Below, piece by piece: positions 30,034 to 41,796 of a stretch of DNA of 64,000 nt. Position 1 is the first letter of the stretch. Each line of letters starts with the position of its first letter. Location of the stretch: the NCBI RefSeq assembly GCF_963665055.1, contig NZ_OY762015.1, forward strand, positions 2,335,501 to 2,399,500, written 5' to 3'. Position numbers and translations under genes: made by a program. The notes beneath the pieces are model-generated. The model made no database searches and was not told the origin of the DNA. It was given only the letters and a program-made list of their open reading frames with translations. This DNA comes from an uncultured Methanobacterium sp. (GTDB lineage: Archaea > Methanobacteriota > Methanobacteria > Methanobacteriales > Methanobacteriaceae).

Positions 30034-30792
30034 ATGGCCAATACAAATATCCTGATAGTGGAAGATGAGAGGATAACTGCTGAAGACATGAAAAGAGCAT
30101 TAAACAGTGTTGGTTTTAATGTGCCCGCCATTGTGTCTTCTGGTGAAGAAGCTATTAAGGCAGCTGAAGAGTTAAAGGTTGATCTGGTGATCATGGATAT
30201 TAAACTGGAAGGTGAAATGGATGGTATTCAGGCTGCAGAGAAGATCCGCTCCAAACTGGGAATTCCCATTATCTACCTGACTGCCTACTCTGATGAAAAA
30301 ACAGTTCAAAGGGCTAAAGTAACCGAACCTTCTGGATTTATTCTTAAACAACCGTACGGATTTTTACGCAAACCATTCGAAGAAAGTGAACTCAATACTG
30401 CCATTGAAATAACCCTTTACCGGGATCGGCTGGAAAAAAAGCTCAGAAAACATGACAAATGGTTAGGGGCGATGCTCAGAAGCATCAGTGATGGGGTAAT
30501 TGCCACGGATCCTCATGGTCAGGTAAGATTCATGAATTCAATGGCTGAAGAATTAACAGGCTGGCTGGAGGAAGATGCTTTAGGTCATGATGTACGGGAC
30601 ATATTCAAACCCATGGATTACAAATTTCCCCAGGGTGAGGATATTTCTATGACCGAATCCCGTTTTAAAAGAGCCATTCTACCAACCAAAGATGGAAGTA
30701 AATTAACAGTTGATGGAAGTGTTACCCTCATTAAAGACTTTGAAGATAATATAGATGGATTTGTGGTAATATTCCGTGCAATTGACCAGTGA
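30034..30792 (+). CDS. response regulator, REC-PAS (twin 2)
   Basis: 252 residues with the same architecture as the preceding gene: REC with MANTNILIVEDERITAEDMK start, DLVIMDIKLEGEMDG, and the same kind of insertion before KPF (LKQPYGFLR), then a PAS domain. The two are clearly tandem duplicates 55 bp apart. GGGGGAATATGAA precedes the ATG. They resemble the REC domain of the large kinase at 17.7-21.5 kb and may take phosphate from such kinases. Confidence 0.85.
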   Translation: MANTNILIVEDERITAEDMKRALNSVGFNVPAIVSSGEEAIKAAEELKVDLVIMDIKLEGEMDGIQAAEKIRSKLGIPIIYLTAYSDEKTVQRAKVTEPSGFILKQPYGFLRKPFEESELNTAIEITLYRDRLEKKLRKHDKWLGAMLRSISDGVIATDPHGQVRFMNSMAEELTGWLEEDALGHDVRDIFKPMDYKFPQGEDISMTESRFKRAILPTKDGSKLTVDGSVTLIKDFEDNIDGFVVIFRAIDQ

Positions 30793-30891
30793 TCTTGATA
30801 TTCCATTCTATTTCTTTTCACGTTTATTGAAATATTTCAGGCGATAATATGAATGTATCAACTACTATCTTTGAATCGTTCAATTAATATC

Positions 30892-31018
30892 AAAAAATTA
30901 GGTTTTTACTAGTTTTTACTACTTTCTAATTAGTTTTTAATAGTTTCGAATTAGTTTTAACTAGTTTTAACTAAGGTTTCTAACAGATATTTAATGGGTT
31001 TTAACAGATATTTATTTT
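30892..31018. promoter_or_regulatory. helically phased T-tracts upstream of albA (predicted DNA bend)
   Basis: T-tracts of 3-5 bases start at 30903, 30913, 30923, 30934, 30944, 30955 and 30965, a spacing of 10-11 bp. Looser tracts follow at 30977, 30990, 30999 and 31011, and an A6 tract lies at 30892. This phase is that of the DNA helix, so the tracts should add up to intrinsic curvature. Repeated words are TAGTTTT and, 21 bp apart, TAACAGATATTTA. Confidence 0.65.
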
Positions 31019-31060
31019 GGGTAACGTTTCAAATGGCTTATTTCCTTAAACTGTGTCATA

Positions 31061-31074
31061 AAATATATATAATA
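31061..31074 (+). promoter_or_regulatory. TATA box of albA
   Basis: AAATATATATAATA, a strong archaeal TATA element, about 46-59 bases before the albA ATG. It predicts a start near 31092 and a leader of about 25-30 bases containing GGAGG. Confidence 0.65.
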
Positions 31075-31119
31075 TTAGTAACAGCATAGAATCATAGTAT
31101 ATCAATGGAGGTTAAGTGA

Positions 31120-31404
<285 letters not shown>

Positions 31405-31715
31405 TTTTTAAACCTCCTGTTTTCCTTTTTTTACATTAATTAATTACATTGAAATTTAATTCCACATTCCAAGGATTTTATTAAATTTTATTTAAATAAA
31501 AAAAGAAAGGCACCTTTTTTATATTTTATATTATTCTATCTCAAATTTTTAATTCAGTATGCTGTAATTTAGTACTGTAATTCGAATTATATTCCAATTA
31601 TATTGTATTTGGAAATTATGAAATAACACTTTGTGTTTAAAAATGAATTTTTTGTATTATTGTTTTTGAAAACATTAATCCTGATTTATTTTCAAAAAAT
31701 TTAAAAAAAGAATAA
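31405..31715. other. AT-rich convergent spacer, no gene seen
   Basis: Part of a 368-bp gap between albA and the convergent PQQ-propeller operon. It contains T-runs on both strands that would stop the two transcripts, and the hairpin listed next. No ORF or RNA fold is supported. Confidence 0.6.
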
Positions 31716-31737
31716 CAGAAGATGATGAGATCTTCTG
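31716..31737 (-). terminator. hairpin terminator of the PadR-ABC-PQQ operon
   Basis: CAGAAGAT (31716-31723) and ATCTTCTG (31730-31737) form an 8-bp stem with a 6-base loop, 36 bp beyond the stop of the PQQ gene. On the minus strand TTCTTTTTTTAAATTTTTT follows. Confidence 0.65.
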
Positions 31738-31772
31738 CAAATCTTAAGAACTGAATCTTAAGTTATTTTTAT

Positions 31773-33020
31773 TTATTCGTCTTTTTTTCGTCGGTTACGT
31801 ACAGTTCTACCAATCAGTAAAAGGGCGATTATGCCTATGATTGCCCCACCGAGGTAGTAGACGTATACTGACATTGGAGCGGTTTTTTTGTCGTTGTTGA
31901 GGGCATACAGGGATCCATCATTTGCACCAATGTAGATCATGTTTCCATAGGTTGCTGGAGAAGACTGCATGGGCTGATTAAGAATACCATAGCCTGGATT
32001 GTAGCTCCACTCTTCGTTTCCATTGTATTTGTTCACTATGTAAACTGTACCTCCATCTGATCCAAATACTATTTTGTTATCAGTAATGGCGGCTGTGGTC
32101 TTCACTGCACCACTGGCGGTGTAATTCCATTTTTCCACACCATTTCGGGTGTCCAAACACATCATCTTACCATTGTCAGCCCCTACAAACAGGCTGTTGT
32201 CGTTGGTATCGATTGTTGGTGAAGAAGCAACTGCTTTGCCCATATCATAGTTCCACTGAAGTGTTCCATCGGAGGTATTAAGTGCGTATATTTTTCCATC
32301 ATTGGATCCAACATAGACCACACTGTTCATCACTGCTGGGGATGATTCCACTTTATCTCCAGTGGTGTATTCCCATGTTTTATTACCGGTGTCTACATTC
32401 AGAGCGTATATTTTTCCATCATCTGATCCAACAAACAGTTTACTTCCAGAAATGACTGGGGATGATTTGATGGCATTACCTGTGTTGTATTCCCATACTT
32501 TGGTTCCATTGTTAATATCTATTGCGTAAATTCGTCCATCGTCGGATCCCACATAGACACGGTCACCCTGGACCAGTGGTGAGGATTCTATAGCGTTACC
32601 AGTTTTGTATTTCCATTTCACATCACCGTTTTTGCTATCTTGGGCGTAGAGGTATCCATCTGATGATCCCACATAAAGAACATCTCCTGACAGTGATGGG
32701 GAGGATATTACTGCTCCATCAGTTTTATAGTCCCACAATTTGGTACCGTCTTCCATGTTAACTGCGTAAACATGGCCGTCGTTAGAACCAAAATAGATTA
32801 TTTTGTTCATTATGGCCGGGGATGATTTTATAGCTCCCTGTGTATTGAAATACCATACTGTAGGTGTGAAATCTGCGGCCTGGTCAATAAAACCGGTATG
32901 CTGGGCATTTTCATGGAATGAACTCCAATCTGCTCCTGCAACTGTCGCTATGCCCATTGGCGATGCCATAAGGCATGTTATCATAAATCCGAGAAGGATT
33001 TGCTTTTTTCCAATATCCAT
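31773..33020 (-). CDS. membrane-anchored eight-repeat PQQ-like beta-propeller protein
   Basis: 415 residues. A signal peptide (about 1-29, ending TVAGA) is followed by eight repeats of about 40 residues, each with the pattern SSP...(V/I)YVGS.DG.(I/V)YA(L/V)...G...W.Y, which should close as an eight-bladed propeller outside the cell. A C-terminal helix (about 382-405) and a basic tail RRKKDE anchor it. It lacks quinoprotein catalytic residues that I can identify, so a scaffold or glycan/protein-binding role is more likely. GGTGAT precedes the ATG. It lies 39 bp after the ABC permease and is probably in that operon. Confidence 0.85.
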   Translation of the reverse strand: MDIGKKQILLGFMITCLMASPMGIATVAGADWSSFHENAQHTGFIDQAADFTPTVWYFNTQGAIKSSPAIMNKIIYFGSNDGHVYAVNMEDGTKLWDYKTDGAVISSPSLSGDVLYVGSSDGYLYAQDSKNGDVKWKYKTGNAIESSPLVQGDRVYVGSDDGRIYAIDINNGTKVWEYNTGNAIKSSPVISGSKLFVGSDDGKIYALNVDTGNKTWEYTTGDKVESSPAVMNSVVYVGSNDGKIYALNTSDGTLQWNYDMGKAVASSPTIDTNDNSLFVGADNGKMMCLDTRNGVEKWNYTASGAVKTTAAITDNKIVFGSDGGTVYIVNKYNGNEEWSYNPGYGILNQPMQSSPATYGNMIYIGANDGSLYALNNDKKTAPMSVYVYYLGGAIIGIIALLLIGRTVRNRRKKDE

Positions 33021-33059
33021 TTTATCACCTTATTACACATTCGTTAAGCTAAACTCTTC

Positions 33060-34253
<1,194 letters not shown>

Positions 34254-35342
34254 TTAATCACCTCCCTGTCCCTCTTTTTTAACTTTTTTGGCAGTTACTT
34301 TCATGAAAACATCCTCTAATGAAGGATCCTTAGTTGATATGGATGTTATGTTACCTCCAGTTTCCATGATTGCTGATATTACCTGGGTAACTGCATTTTC
34401 CGTGTTGGCCAGTTTAAATCCAAGTCTTCCTGATGCATGAGTTTCAATATCCAGAACACATGGTATTTGGGATAATCTATTAACCAACTCATTATCTGAA
34501 CCAGTTACCATCAAACTCATTTCTCTGGCTTTGTCAATTTCAGATTCTCTTGCAACTTCTTTCAGCTTGCAGAGTGATGGGTTGGTGCTGCTGAGAGTAT
34601 CGGATTCTTCCATCTCACGGACAATTTCTCCTACATTACTTTCAGTACACTCTTCCTGTGTAAGTACCGTGTCTTTGAGGCCCTGTGGAGTGTCAAAGGC
34701 AGCAAGTTTTCCTAAATTAATTATACCTACGTGATCACAGAGCATATCCACTTCATACATATCGTGGGAACAGAGGATAATGGTGTGGCCGCTCTGGTTC
34801 AACTCGTCAATCAAATCCCATAACACGCTTTTGGTGGTTGGATCAAGACCAATGGTAGGTTCATCCAAAAATAGAATATCTGGCTGATGTACCAGGCTGG
34901 CAACTACCGATACTTTCTGTTTCTGTCCACCGGACATCTGCTTAACCATCTTGTTTTCAGCATACTTAATGTCCACCAGTTCCATTAATTCGTCAATTCT
35001 TTGTTCTTTGAGGTCCCGGGGCATTCCGTAGTAATCTGCACATAGTTCTGCATTTTCCCGTGCAGTGAGATCACCATATAAGCTTACCAGTTGTGGTACC
35101 ATCCCTATTTTTTGGCGAACTTCATCTGGTGATTCAGTGATATCGTATCCTGCTACTTTTGCTGTGCCGGAAGTAGGAGGAATTAAACAGGTGAGCATTT
35201 TTATGGTGGTTGTTTTACCTGCCCCATTTGGGCCTAAAAATCCAAATATGCTTTTATTTTCAACTTTCAATTCTAAAGCATCAACTGCTTTAAAGTCACC
35301 ATATATTTTGGTGAGATTAGAGGTTTCAATGGCATATTTCAT
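34254..35342 (-). CDS. ABC transporter ATP-binding protein (DrrA-like)
   Basis: 362 residues. Walker A GPNGAGKTTTIKML near 38-51, Q-loop GMVPQLVSLYGDL, signature MSGGQKQKVSV, Walker B ILFLDEPTIGLDP, and the switch histidine in CSHDMYEVD. A C-terminal extension of about 130 residues, ending EDVFMKVTAKKVKKE, is the regulatory domain seen in drug-exporter ATPases. AAGGAG precedes the ATG, four bases after the PadR stop. Confidence 0.93.
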   Translation of the reverse strand: MKYAIETSNLTKIYGDFKAVDALELKVENKSIFGFLGPNGAGKTTTIKMLTCLIPPTSGTAKVAGYDITESPDEVRQKIGMVPQLVSLYGDLTARENAELCADYYGMPRDLKEQRIDELMELVDIKYAENKMVKQMSGGQKQKVSVVASLVHQPDILFLDEPTIGLDPTTKSVLWDLIDELNQSGHTIILCSHDMYEVDMLCDHVGIINLGKLAAFDTPQGLKDTVLTQEECTESNVGEIVREMEESDTLSSTNPSLCKLKEVARESEIDKAREMSLMVTGSDNELVNRLSQIPCVLDIETHASGRLGFKLANTENAVTQVISAIMETGGNITSISTKDPSLEDVFMKVTAKKVKKEGQGGD

Positions 35343-35346
35343 AAAT

Positions 35347-35847
35347 TCAACTCCTTTTATCCTCCTCGTCCATTAACATGTCCTTCATGAAATCTAACCA
35401 TATGCTGGAATGGTTATTCTTAGTAAGTTGTGCTATTTTTCTAAAGGTGGAAAGGGTTTCATTACCTTCTTCGGTCATTTCATAATATTTTATCTTTCTT
35501 TTGCCCTGATGTCCCCAGGATCCTTTGATTAATCCATGTTTTTCTAGATCGTGCAACACTGGGTATATTTTACTTGCACTGGGCATTTTAGTGTCGATGG
35601 GAGAAGAATCGTGAAGTTTGGTCATTATTTCGTATCCGTGCTGTTTTTTTTGGCTAATTAACCAAAGGATCATTGTATTTCCAAAACCTCTCATTAATCC
35701 TTTCATAAGCTTTTTTTCATATTTAGACATATTTTTAATGGTTTTGTTGCGCTCTTTTAACATTTTCTGCATATTTTCCAGTTTTTCTTCGTTGTATTCG
35801 TCAGAATCGTCAGATTCATCTGAAAAGGGCGCATTTTCTCTATCCAT
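35347..35847 (-). CDS. PadR family transcriptional regulator
   Basis: 166 residues. An acidic, charged N-terminal segment (1-45) precedes the winged HTH (about 48-130): ILWLISQKKQHGYEIMTKL and KIYPVLHDLEKHGLIKGSWG are the PadR core. It is the first gene of the ABC/PQQ operon and is expected to repress it until a ligand binds. GGAGG precedes the ATG. Its TATA region overlaps the inverted repeat at 35870-35905. Confidence 0.9.
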   Translation of the reverse strand: MDRENAPFSDESDDSDEYNEEKLENMQKMLKERNKTIKNMSKYEKKLMKGLMRGFGNTMILWLISQKKQHGYEIMTKLHDSSPIDTKMPSASKIYPVLHDLEKHGLIKGSWGHQGKRKIKYYEMTEEGNETLSTFRKIAQLTKNNHSSIWLDFMKDMLMDEEDKRS

Positions 35848-35869
35848 TCGTTTACCTCCTTTATTTATA

Positions 35870-35905
35870 ATATATCAAAATTAGACATAATGTATTGTGA
35901 TATAT
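35870..35905. promoter_or_regulatory. candidate PadR operator
   Basis: ATATATCA at 35870-35877 and its inverse TGATATAT at 35898-35905 are separated by 20 bp, with a third half-site TATATCA at 35931-35937. The left arm overlaps the probable TATA box of padR (TATTATAAATA on the minus strand). This placement fits autorepression. Confidence 0.45.
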
Positions 35906-35998
35906 CTATTTTCCATATAAATATTTTGGTTATATCAGATAGTACACTATTTTTCAAGAACAGTTATTCGAAAAATATATCCGATTTTACAGTACAAA

Positions 35999-36757
35999 AT
36001 GTTCATTATGAAAATCGGGTTTTCAACTCTAGCTCTCTTCATGAAGTCGTTTGAAGATTTTTTAGATAAAGCAACTGCTGATGGCTTTGATCTTATGGAA
36101 ATACTCTGTGAAGGTCCTTACTGGCCCAGGAATATTCAGAGCCAGGAGGATGGTCTGGAAATATTCACATCATATGATGTGGACGTTTTCCTGCATGCTC
36201 CCACCATAGATCTAAACCCTGCCAGTATGAATCCTGGCATTAGGGATGAAACTCTTCGTCAGATTACTGAAACAGTGGATTTGGCATCAAAAATAGGGGC
36301 AGAAGCCATAACCACTCATCCAGGAATGATACATAGACTAGAAGACAGAATCCGGGATATGGGCAAATATTTTGCCATTGAAACTTTGAAAAAGGCAAAT
36401 GAATACGCAGAAGATAGTGGTGTTATTTTATCGGTGGAAAACATGCCTCATCGTTACGCTTACTTCTGCAATACTGTACAGGAACATTCTTACTTCCTTG
36501 ATCAATGTGGATGTCACGCCACAGTAGACTTGGGCCATGCAAACACCACAGATCATCCTGCTTCATTTTTAGAACTTGAAAAAACATATTATTATCACTT
36601 AAGTGACAATAATGGGGATAAAGACCAGCATCTAGCTCTGGGTGATGGCACGCTTGATCTGACTCTGATTAATGGCATTGATCGCGGAATTATTGAATTG
36701 GACAATTATGATAATGTTATAAAAAGTAGAAATGTTCTTTTAAATCTCTCAAAATAA
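35999..36757 (+). CDS. sugar phosphate isomerase/epimerase-like TIM-barrel protein
   Basis: 252 residues of the xylose isomerase-like AP endonuclease superfamily. Metal ligands are visible as SVENMP (E near 143), TVDLGHAN (D/H near 180), YYHLSDNNGDKD (H/D near 200) and IIELDN (E near 235). Substrate unknown. A box AAAAATATATCC lies 28 bases before the ATG at 35999 and there is no Shine-Dalgarno, so a leaderless start at that ATG is preferred to the one three codons on. It is divergent from padR. Confidence 0.8.
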   Translation: MFIMKIGFSTLALFMKSFEDFLDKATADGFDLMEILCEGPYWPRNIQSQEDGLEIFTSYDVDVFLHAPTIDLNPASMNPGIRDETLRQITETVDLASKIGAEAITTHPGMIHRLEDRIRDMGKYFAIETLKKANEYAEDSGVILSVENMPHRYAYFCNTVQEHSYFLDQCGCHATVDLGHANTTDHPASFLELEKTYYYHLSDNNGDKDQHLALGDGTLDLTLINGIDRGIIELDNYDNVIKSRNVLLNLSK

Positions 36758-36808
36758 TCAGCACAAATTTTTTTTTCAAACCGTAAATATTCCATGGAAG
36801 TTTTAAAA

Positions 36809-37912
<1,104 letters not shown>

Positions 37913-37921
37913 AGCTTACAG

Positions 37922-38110
37922 GTTTATGGATGAATTATGAACCTATTGATTTATAGATGGATTATGAACTTACTGAGACTTATAGATGGATTATGAACTT
38001 ACTGAGACTTATAGATGGATTATGGGCCTATCGGGATTTATATGTCGGAGTATAAGCTATTAAGATTATTATGGGGTATAAACCTATAAATGGGGTTATA
38101 AGCCATTAAG
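37922..38110. repeat. 29-bp tandem repeat array downstream of the DUF362 gene
   Basis: Units start at about 37922, 37951, 37980, 38009, 38038 and 38067. The three central ones are nearly identical (TTATAGATGGATTATGAACT plus TACTGAGAC); the outer ones are decayed. There are no unique spacers. The array starts 10 bp after the stop codon and fills much of a 436-bp gap; the rest, up to 38348, is AT-rich with nothing else seen. Confidence 0.85.
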
Positions 38111-38348
38111 ATATATTAATGAATAATCCATTAATATGATACAAGTTAAGTTTTATTGACCTTTTTGCACCGGCCTCTGGAATTTTAAAGTCATAATTAT
38201 GTGCAGTTTTTCAGGATGCAGAAATTGGGCATATAAATTTTTCCATTTTTTTCCCAGAGCAATGTATTAAATAAATGATAATAAAACAAAAGTAGTAAAG
38301 TGTTAATTTTTTAATTTACAATAAATCTGGATAAGAGAGGGGTTTTAA

Positions 38349-38879
38349 ATGGACACAGCTTACACTTGGCTGATACTGGGGATAATTGGCGCATTAATAA
38401 TGTTAGGTATTCAATTTTATTCTAAACGAGTTTTAACAATCAAAAAAATATTGGAAATAACCCTTCTATCTTTACTGGTTGTCACGGTAGGTTTCGGTTC
38501 CATCTGGGCTGCTATTGGTCATTCATTCTTTGCTAACCAGGTGGCTTCATCAATTGGATGGGCGCCTGGAAGTCCATTCCAGCAGGAAGTAGCTTTTGCC
38601 AATCTGGCATTTGGTGTTCTGGGAATATTGTGCATCTGGATCAGAGGCAATTTCTGGACCGCTACTGTCATAGGAGTTTCCATCTTCCTCCTGGGGGATG
38701 CCCTGGGACATATAACTAACATCTTTGCCACCGGTAACCAAGCTTCTGGAAATGCAGGAGCGGTTCTGGTTCTGGATATACTGGTGCCAGTACTTTTAAT
38801 TACCCTTTTAGCGGTCTACAGGGTCATGGAAGAAAGGGCAGTACGCAGTGCCATTAAAAGTCTAGAAAGGTCACTGTAA
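38349..38879 (+). CDS. DUF6790-like small membrane protein
   Basis: 176 residues with about five hydrophobic helices and the conserved loop SPFQQEVAFANLAFGVLGI in the middle, which I recall from the DUF6790 family. Function unknown. GAGAGGGG precedes the ATG. It is followed 122 bp later by the third TMEM175-like gene on the same strand. Confidence 0.65.
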   Translation: MDTAYTWLILGIIGALIMLGIQFYSKRVLTIKKILEITLLSLLVVTVGFGSIWAAIGHSFFANQVASSIGWAPGSPFQQEVAFANLAFGVLGILCIWIRGNFWTATVIGVSIFLLGDALGHITNIFATGNQASGNAGAVLVLDILVPVLLITLLAVYRVMEERAVRSAIKSLERSL

Positions 38880-39001
38880 CCGGAGAAGTCACTGCAATGG
38901 GAAAGATCACTTAATAAGAAAGTTCATTTTATATGAAAGGTCACCAGTGGGTATGTAAGGTTATTATATTTTTAAAAAGCTTATTATAATGAGGTTAACA
39001 T

Positions 39002-39619
39002 TTGCCGGACAAAAATGCAATTAAATCCACAGGAATCAATGCCAAGCGTATAGAAACCCTGGTTGATGGTGTTTTCGCAATAGCCATGACCCTCCTGGTT
39101 TTGGGGATTACTGTACCATCAATAGCCAACCCCACTGAAGCTGGACTTTATCAGGCTCTAATCAATCTTTTACCCAATTTTTACAGTTACTTTATCAGTT
39201 TCATTCTTCTGGCTGTTTTCTGGAGAATCAATCACAACCAGTTTAACCGGATTAAAAGAGCAGATGGTACTTTGCTGTGGATAATTATTATTTGGTTACT
39301 TTTCGTGGCATTACTGCCCTTTTCAGCCTTTTTTATAGGGGAATATGGGAATTTCCGGATTCCCAACATATTCTTCGACCTGAATCTTTTTGCTATAGGT
39401 TTTCTTTTATTCTTAAACTGGCGTCATGCACTCAACAGTGGGCTGGTGGATGGTGTTGATGATGAAATGAGAAGAACCAGTTTAAGGCTTAATTTAATAC
39501 TACCAGTAATTTCTTTACTTGCATTGGGGGTTACATACCTCCCATTTATGAAAGAAGTGGGATATGCTTGGTCAAGCCTAGTTTATCTTATTATCCCCTT
39601 AATGAAACGTTTTTACTAA
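39002..39619 (+). CDS. TMEM175-type channel family protein (DUF1211), copy 3
   Basis: 205 residues with the signature IETLVDGVFAIAMTLLVLGI and six helices. It is more diverged from the tandem pair at 14.6-16 kb than they are from each other; for example RINHNQFNRIK replaces the WINHHILF-type segment. There is no ATG before the signature; the TTG at 39002, after GAGGT, is the likely start. Confidence 0.8.
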   Translation: MPDKNAIKSTGINAKRIETLVDGVFAIAMTLLVLGITVPSIANPTEAGLYQALINLLPNFYSYFISFILLAVFWRINHNQFNRIKRADGTLLWIIIIWLLFVALLPFSAFFIGEYGNFRIPNIFFDLNLFAIGFLLFLNWRHALNSGLVDGVDDEMRRTSLRLNLILPVISLLALGVTYLPFMKEVGYAWSSLVYLIIPLMKRFY

Positions 39620-39771
39620 AGTATTATGGATTAATATCTTGAGTAGATCAAATCAGATGGTTAATACTGTAATCAGGATGTATAATCAATTAAAAATTAG
39701 ATTTATAATTCACTGCAATTTATAAACCAGGAAATAATGGATTAAAATCAGTGGATATTAATGGATTAGAA

Positions 39772-39870
39772 TTAAAATCGATACACATTATAAATCAATA
39801 TCATCTATCAGTTAAAATCGAACACATTAATAAATCAATATCATCTATAGCTAAAAATTGATATCCAGAA
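39772..39870. repeat. 40-bp repeat at the 3' end of the HAD gene
   Basis: Two units of 40 bp at 39772-39811 and 39812-39851 (TTAAAATCGAACACATTAAT type) run into a diverged third that is the end of the HAD coding sequence (TAAAAATTGATATCC). Earlier relics with GGATTAAAATCAG lie near 39739. Confidence 0.65.
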
Positions 39871-40639
39871 TCTCTTTAATATTACCTACTACAACATCAG
39901 CCGCATCAAAAACTTTTTGGGGTGTTTCTTCAGCTTGTTGTGTGGTTAAAACACCAACATCTGCTTCTTTAAGTGCAAGGATATCGTTGGCACTGTTACC
40001 TACCATCATCACCCGATATCTACTTTTCAGTCCGGCCACAATTTCCTTTTTTCTCCAGGAATCTGCTGTGCCGAAAACATTTTCCGATGGAATGTGAATG
40101 AAACTGGCCAGTTCCTCCAGGGACTTCATCCTGTCTCCTGATGCCACGTAAATATGGAATGATCTTTTTTTGAGTTCTTCCACCACCTCTTGAACTTCCG
40201 GGAATATTTTACCTCCAGCGGTGATGGTGAATTCAATGTGCCCTGTTCTGGTGTTCATTATAAATCCAGATCCACTGCATATCTGCACGTTATAATCTTT
40301 TTCAATCACTGCTTGAATTGTATCCTGGATATCGCTAATTTTAACGTTTTCATTTTGAATGAGAGTTAAAACATCCTCTTTCTGGATATCTGAAGATGAA
40401 TAACTTATATCAAAGGGCACTTTGTTCCGTGTTATGAATTGATGGATGGTTTGATCCGGCCGGGCATTTACCAGGCAAGTGGATGGGTCTGTTTGAAGCA
40501 CTACCAGGGCTCTATATGGATTTTTATCAACCAAATCAATGGAACTGGTGTTATCATGGATAAATCCACTATTAATGTCCTTAATGGCTCTGTACCTTGA
40601 GATTAAGGTACCGGAGTTATCGAAAACAACAGCTTTCAT
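39851..40639 (-). CDS. HAD-superfamily protein of the soluble P-type-ATPase-like kind
   Basis: 262 residues. Motif I is D7-N-S-G-T-L, so the usual second aspartate (DxD) is serine, as in the DKTGT loop of P-type ATPases. Motif IV, VGNSANDILALKEADVGV, is likewise close to the P-type ATPase hinge motif. A long insert (about 30-130) replaces the usual cap. It has no membrane helix. Stable phospho-aspartate formation or regulatory phosphatase activity is conceivable; no substrate can be named. Confidence 0.75.
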   Translation of the reverse strand: MKAVVFDNSGTLISRYRAIKDINSGFIHDNTSSIDLVDKNPYRALVVLQTDPSTCLVNARPDQTIHQFITRNKVPFDISYSSSDIQKEDVLTLIQNENVKISDIQDTIQAVIEKDYNVQICSGSGFIMNTRTGHIEFTITAGGKIFPEVQEVVEELKKRSFHIYVASGDRMKSLEELASFIHIPSENVFGTADSWRKKEIVAGLKSRYRVMMVGNSANDILALKEADVGVLTTQQAEETPQKVFDAADVVVGNIKEILDINF

Positions 40640-40738
40640 GGTTTTATAATATTCCTTCGTGACTTAAATAATTAATAAATCTTGAAAATCCTTTTCAAAT
40701 GATCCTTTTCTATATGTATTAACTATAATATCTTTAAT

Positions 40739-41371
40739 TCAGGTTATTAAAGTGGAGTAGATGAAATAAACTCCTAAAAACACCAGGAAAATACCACAAA
40801 TCATCATCATGATCCGGTAACGTTTACCTGGGAGCACACCTCTTCCTTTGCTGGTGAAAAAAGACACAATGCTGTACCAACTGAGATCTGCTCCCCAGTG
40901 GCCTACCAGGAAACTCAAAACTCCTATTATCCCGGCTAATTCTATTCCCTTAAGCATGAAAGCCCAGCCTATAGTGGCCCACCAGAGGTAGAAGTAGGGA
41001 TTGGTCACACTGGTAATTATCCCACTTAGAACTGATCCCCTTTTTTCTATTGGCTCACCATCTCCCGGAATTTCCTCTGGCACCGGGGATCTGGCAATGC
41101 TGTAACCAATGTAGATAAGCATCACTCCTCCCACTCCTCCGATGATCATGGTCATCCACTGGGACCCAATAACCCAGCCCAGGCCCAAAACCAGGAGTAT
41201 TATCAGGGTTGTCTCTGCAATTACATGCCCCAGAACTACCAGAGGCCCGGCTCGAGATCCCTTCTTAAGGGAATCAGAGATAGTAACAGTTAACATGGGT
41301 CCGGGGACCATTGCACCGGATAAACCCACCCAAAAAGAGGCCATCGCAAATAAAATAATTTCTATCCACAT
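40739..41371 (-). CDS. LysE family amino-acid exporter
   Basis: 210 residues, six predicted helices. The N-terminal SGAMVPGPMLTVTISDSLKKG is the LysE/RhtB signature region, and the central loop carries a charged ARSPVPEEIPGDGEPIEKRG segment. It should export an amino acid or similar small molecule. No Shine-Dalgarno is evident. No regulator is adjacent. Confidence 0.85.
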   Translation of the reverse strand: MWIEIILFAMASFWVGLSGAMVPGPMLTVTISDSLKKGSRAGPLVVLGHVIAETTLIILLVLGLGWVIGSQWMTMIIGGVGGVMLIYIGYSIARSPVPEEIPGDGEPIEKRGSVLSGIITSVTNPYFYLWWATIGWAFMLKGIELAGIIGVLSFLVGHWGADLSWYSIVSFFTSKGRGVLPGKRYRIMMMICGIFLVFLGVYFIYSTLIT

Positions 41372-41714
41372 TTAAATCAAACAAATCATTAATTTGAATT
41401 TTAACTCATTTTTAGAGAATAATAATTTTAGAATAATAGAATGATACGATTCCTGACGATAATGAGTTTCAAAGGGAGTAAATAACATCATTAATCCTTT
41501 AATAAAGTTTTCAATCCCCTAATTTTTAATTTCCCCTAGGTTCGTTGTAATAATGATGAACTATTGAATTATACTAACCTATTGAATTACAGTTTTACGT
41601 ATGATTTTATGTATAATCTAATTCATATTGTCTCTTTACTATTTTAATCCCTTTTGTAGTCTGAAAAACTGTAATACCTGTAATTGGTCAATATTGAGTT
41701 GATTCAGTGCATCC

Positions 41715-41796
41715 TTAGTATCTTAACTGGTTCAACACTTCCTTAGTATCTTAATTGGTTTAACACATTTTAGTATCGGGGTTGGTTCAGCACATC
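41715..41796. repeat. 27-28-bp tandem repeat at the 3' end of a small ORF
   Basis: Units start at 41715, 41743 and 41770 (TTAGTATCTTAATTGGTTTA type). The last unit is the C-terminal coding end of the 54-residue ORF, and a more decayed copy lies at about 41681-41714. The remaining gap from 41372 is AT-rich with nothing else visible. Confidence 0.65.

Noticed and set aside
37922..38110. 29-bp repeat array as a CRISPR
   Set aside because: Units are directly adjacent with no unique spacers, outer units decay gradually, and no cas gene is near.
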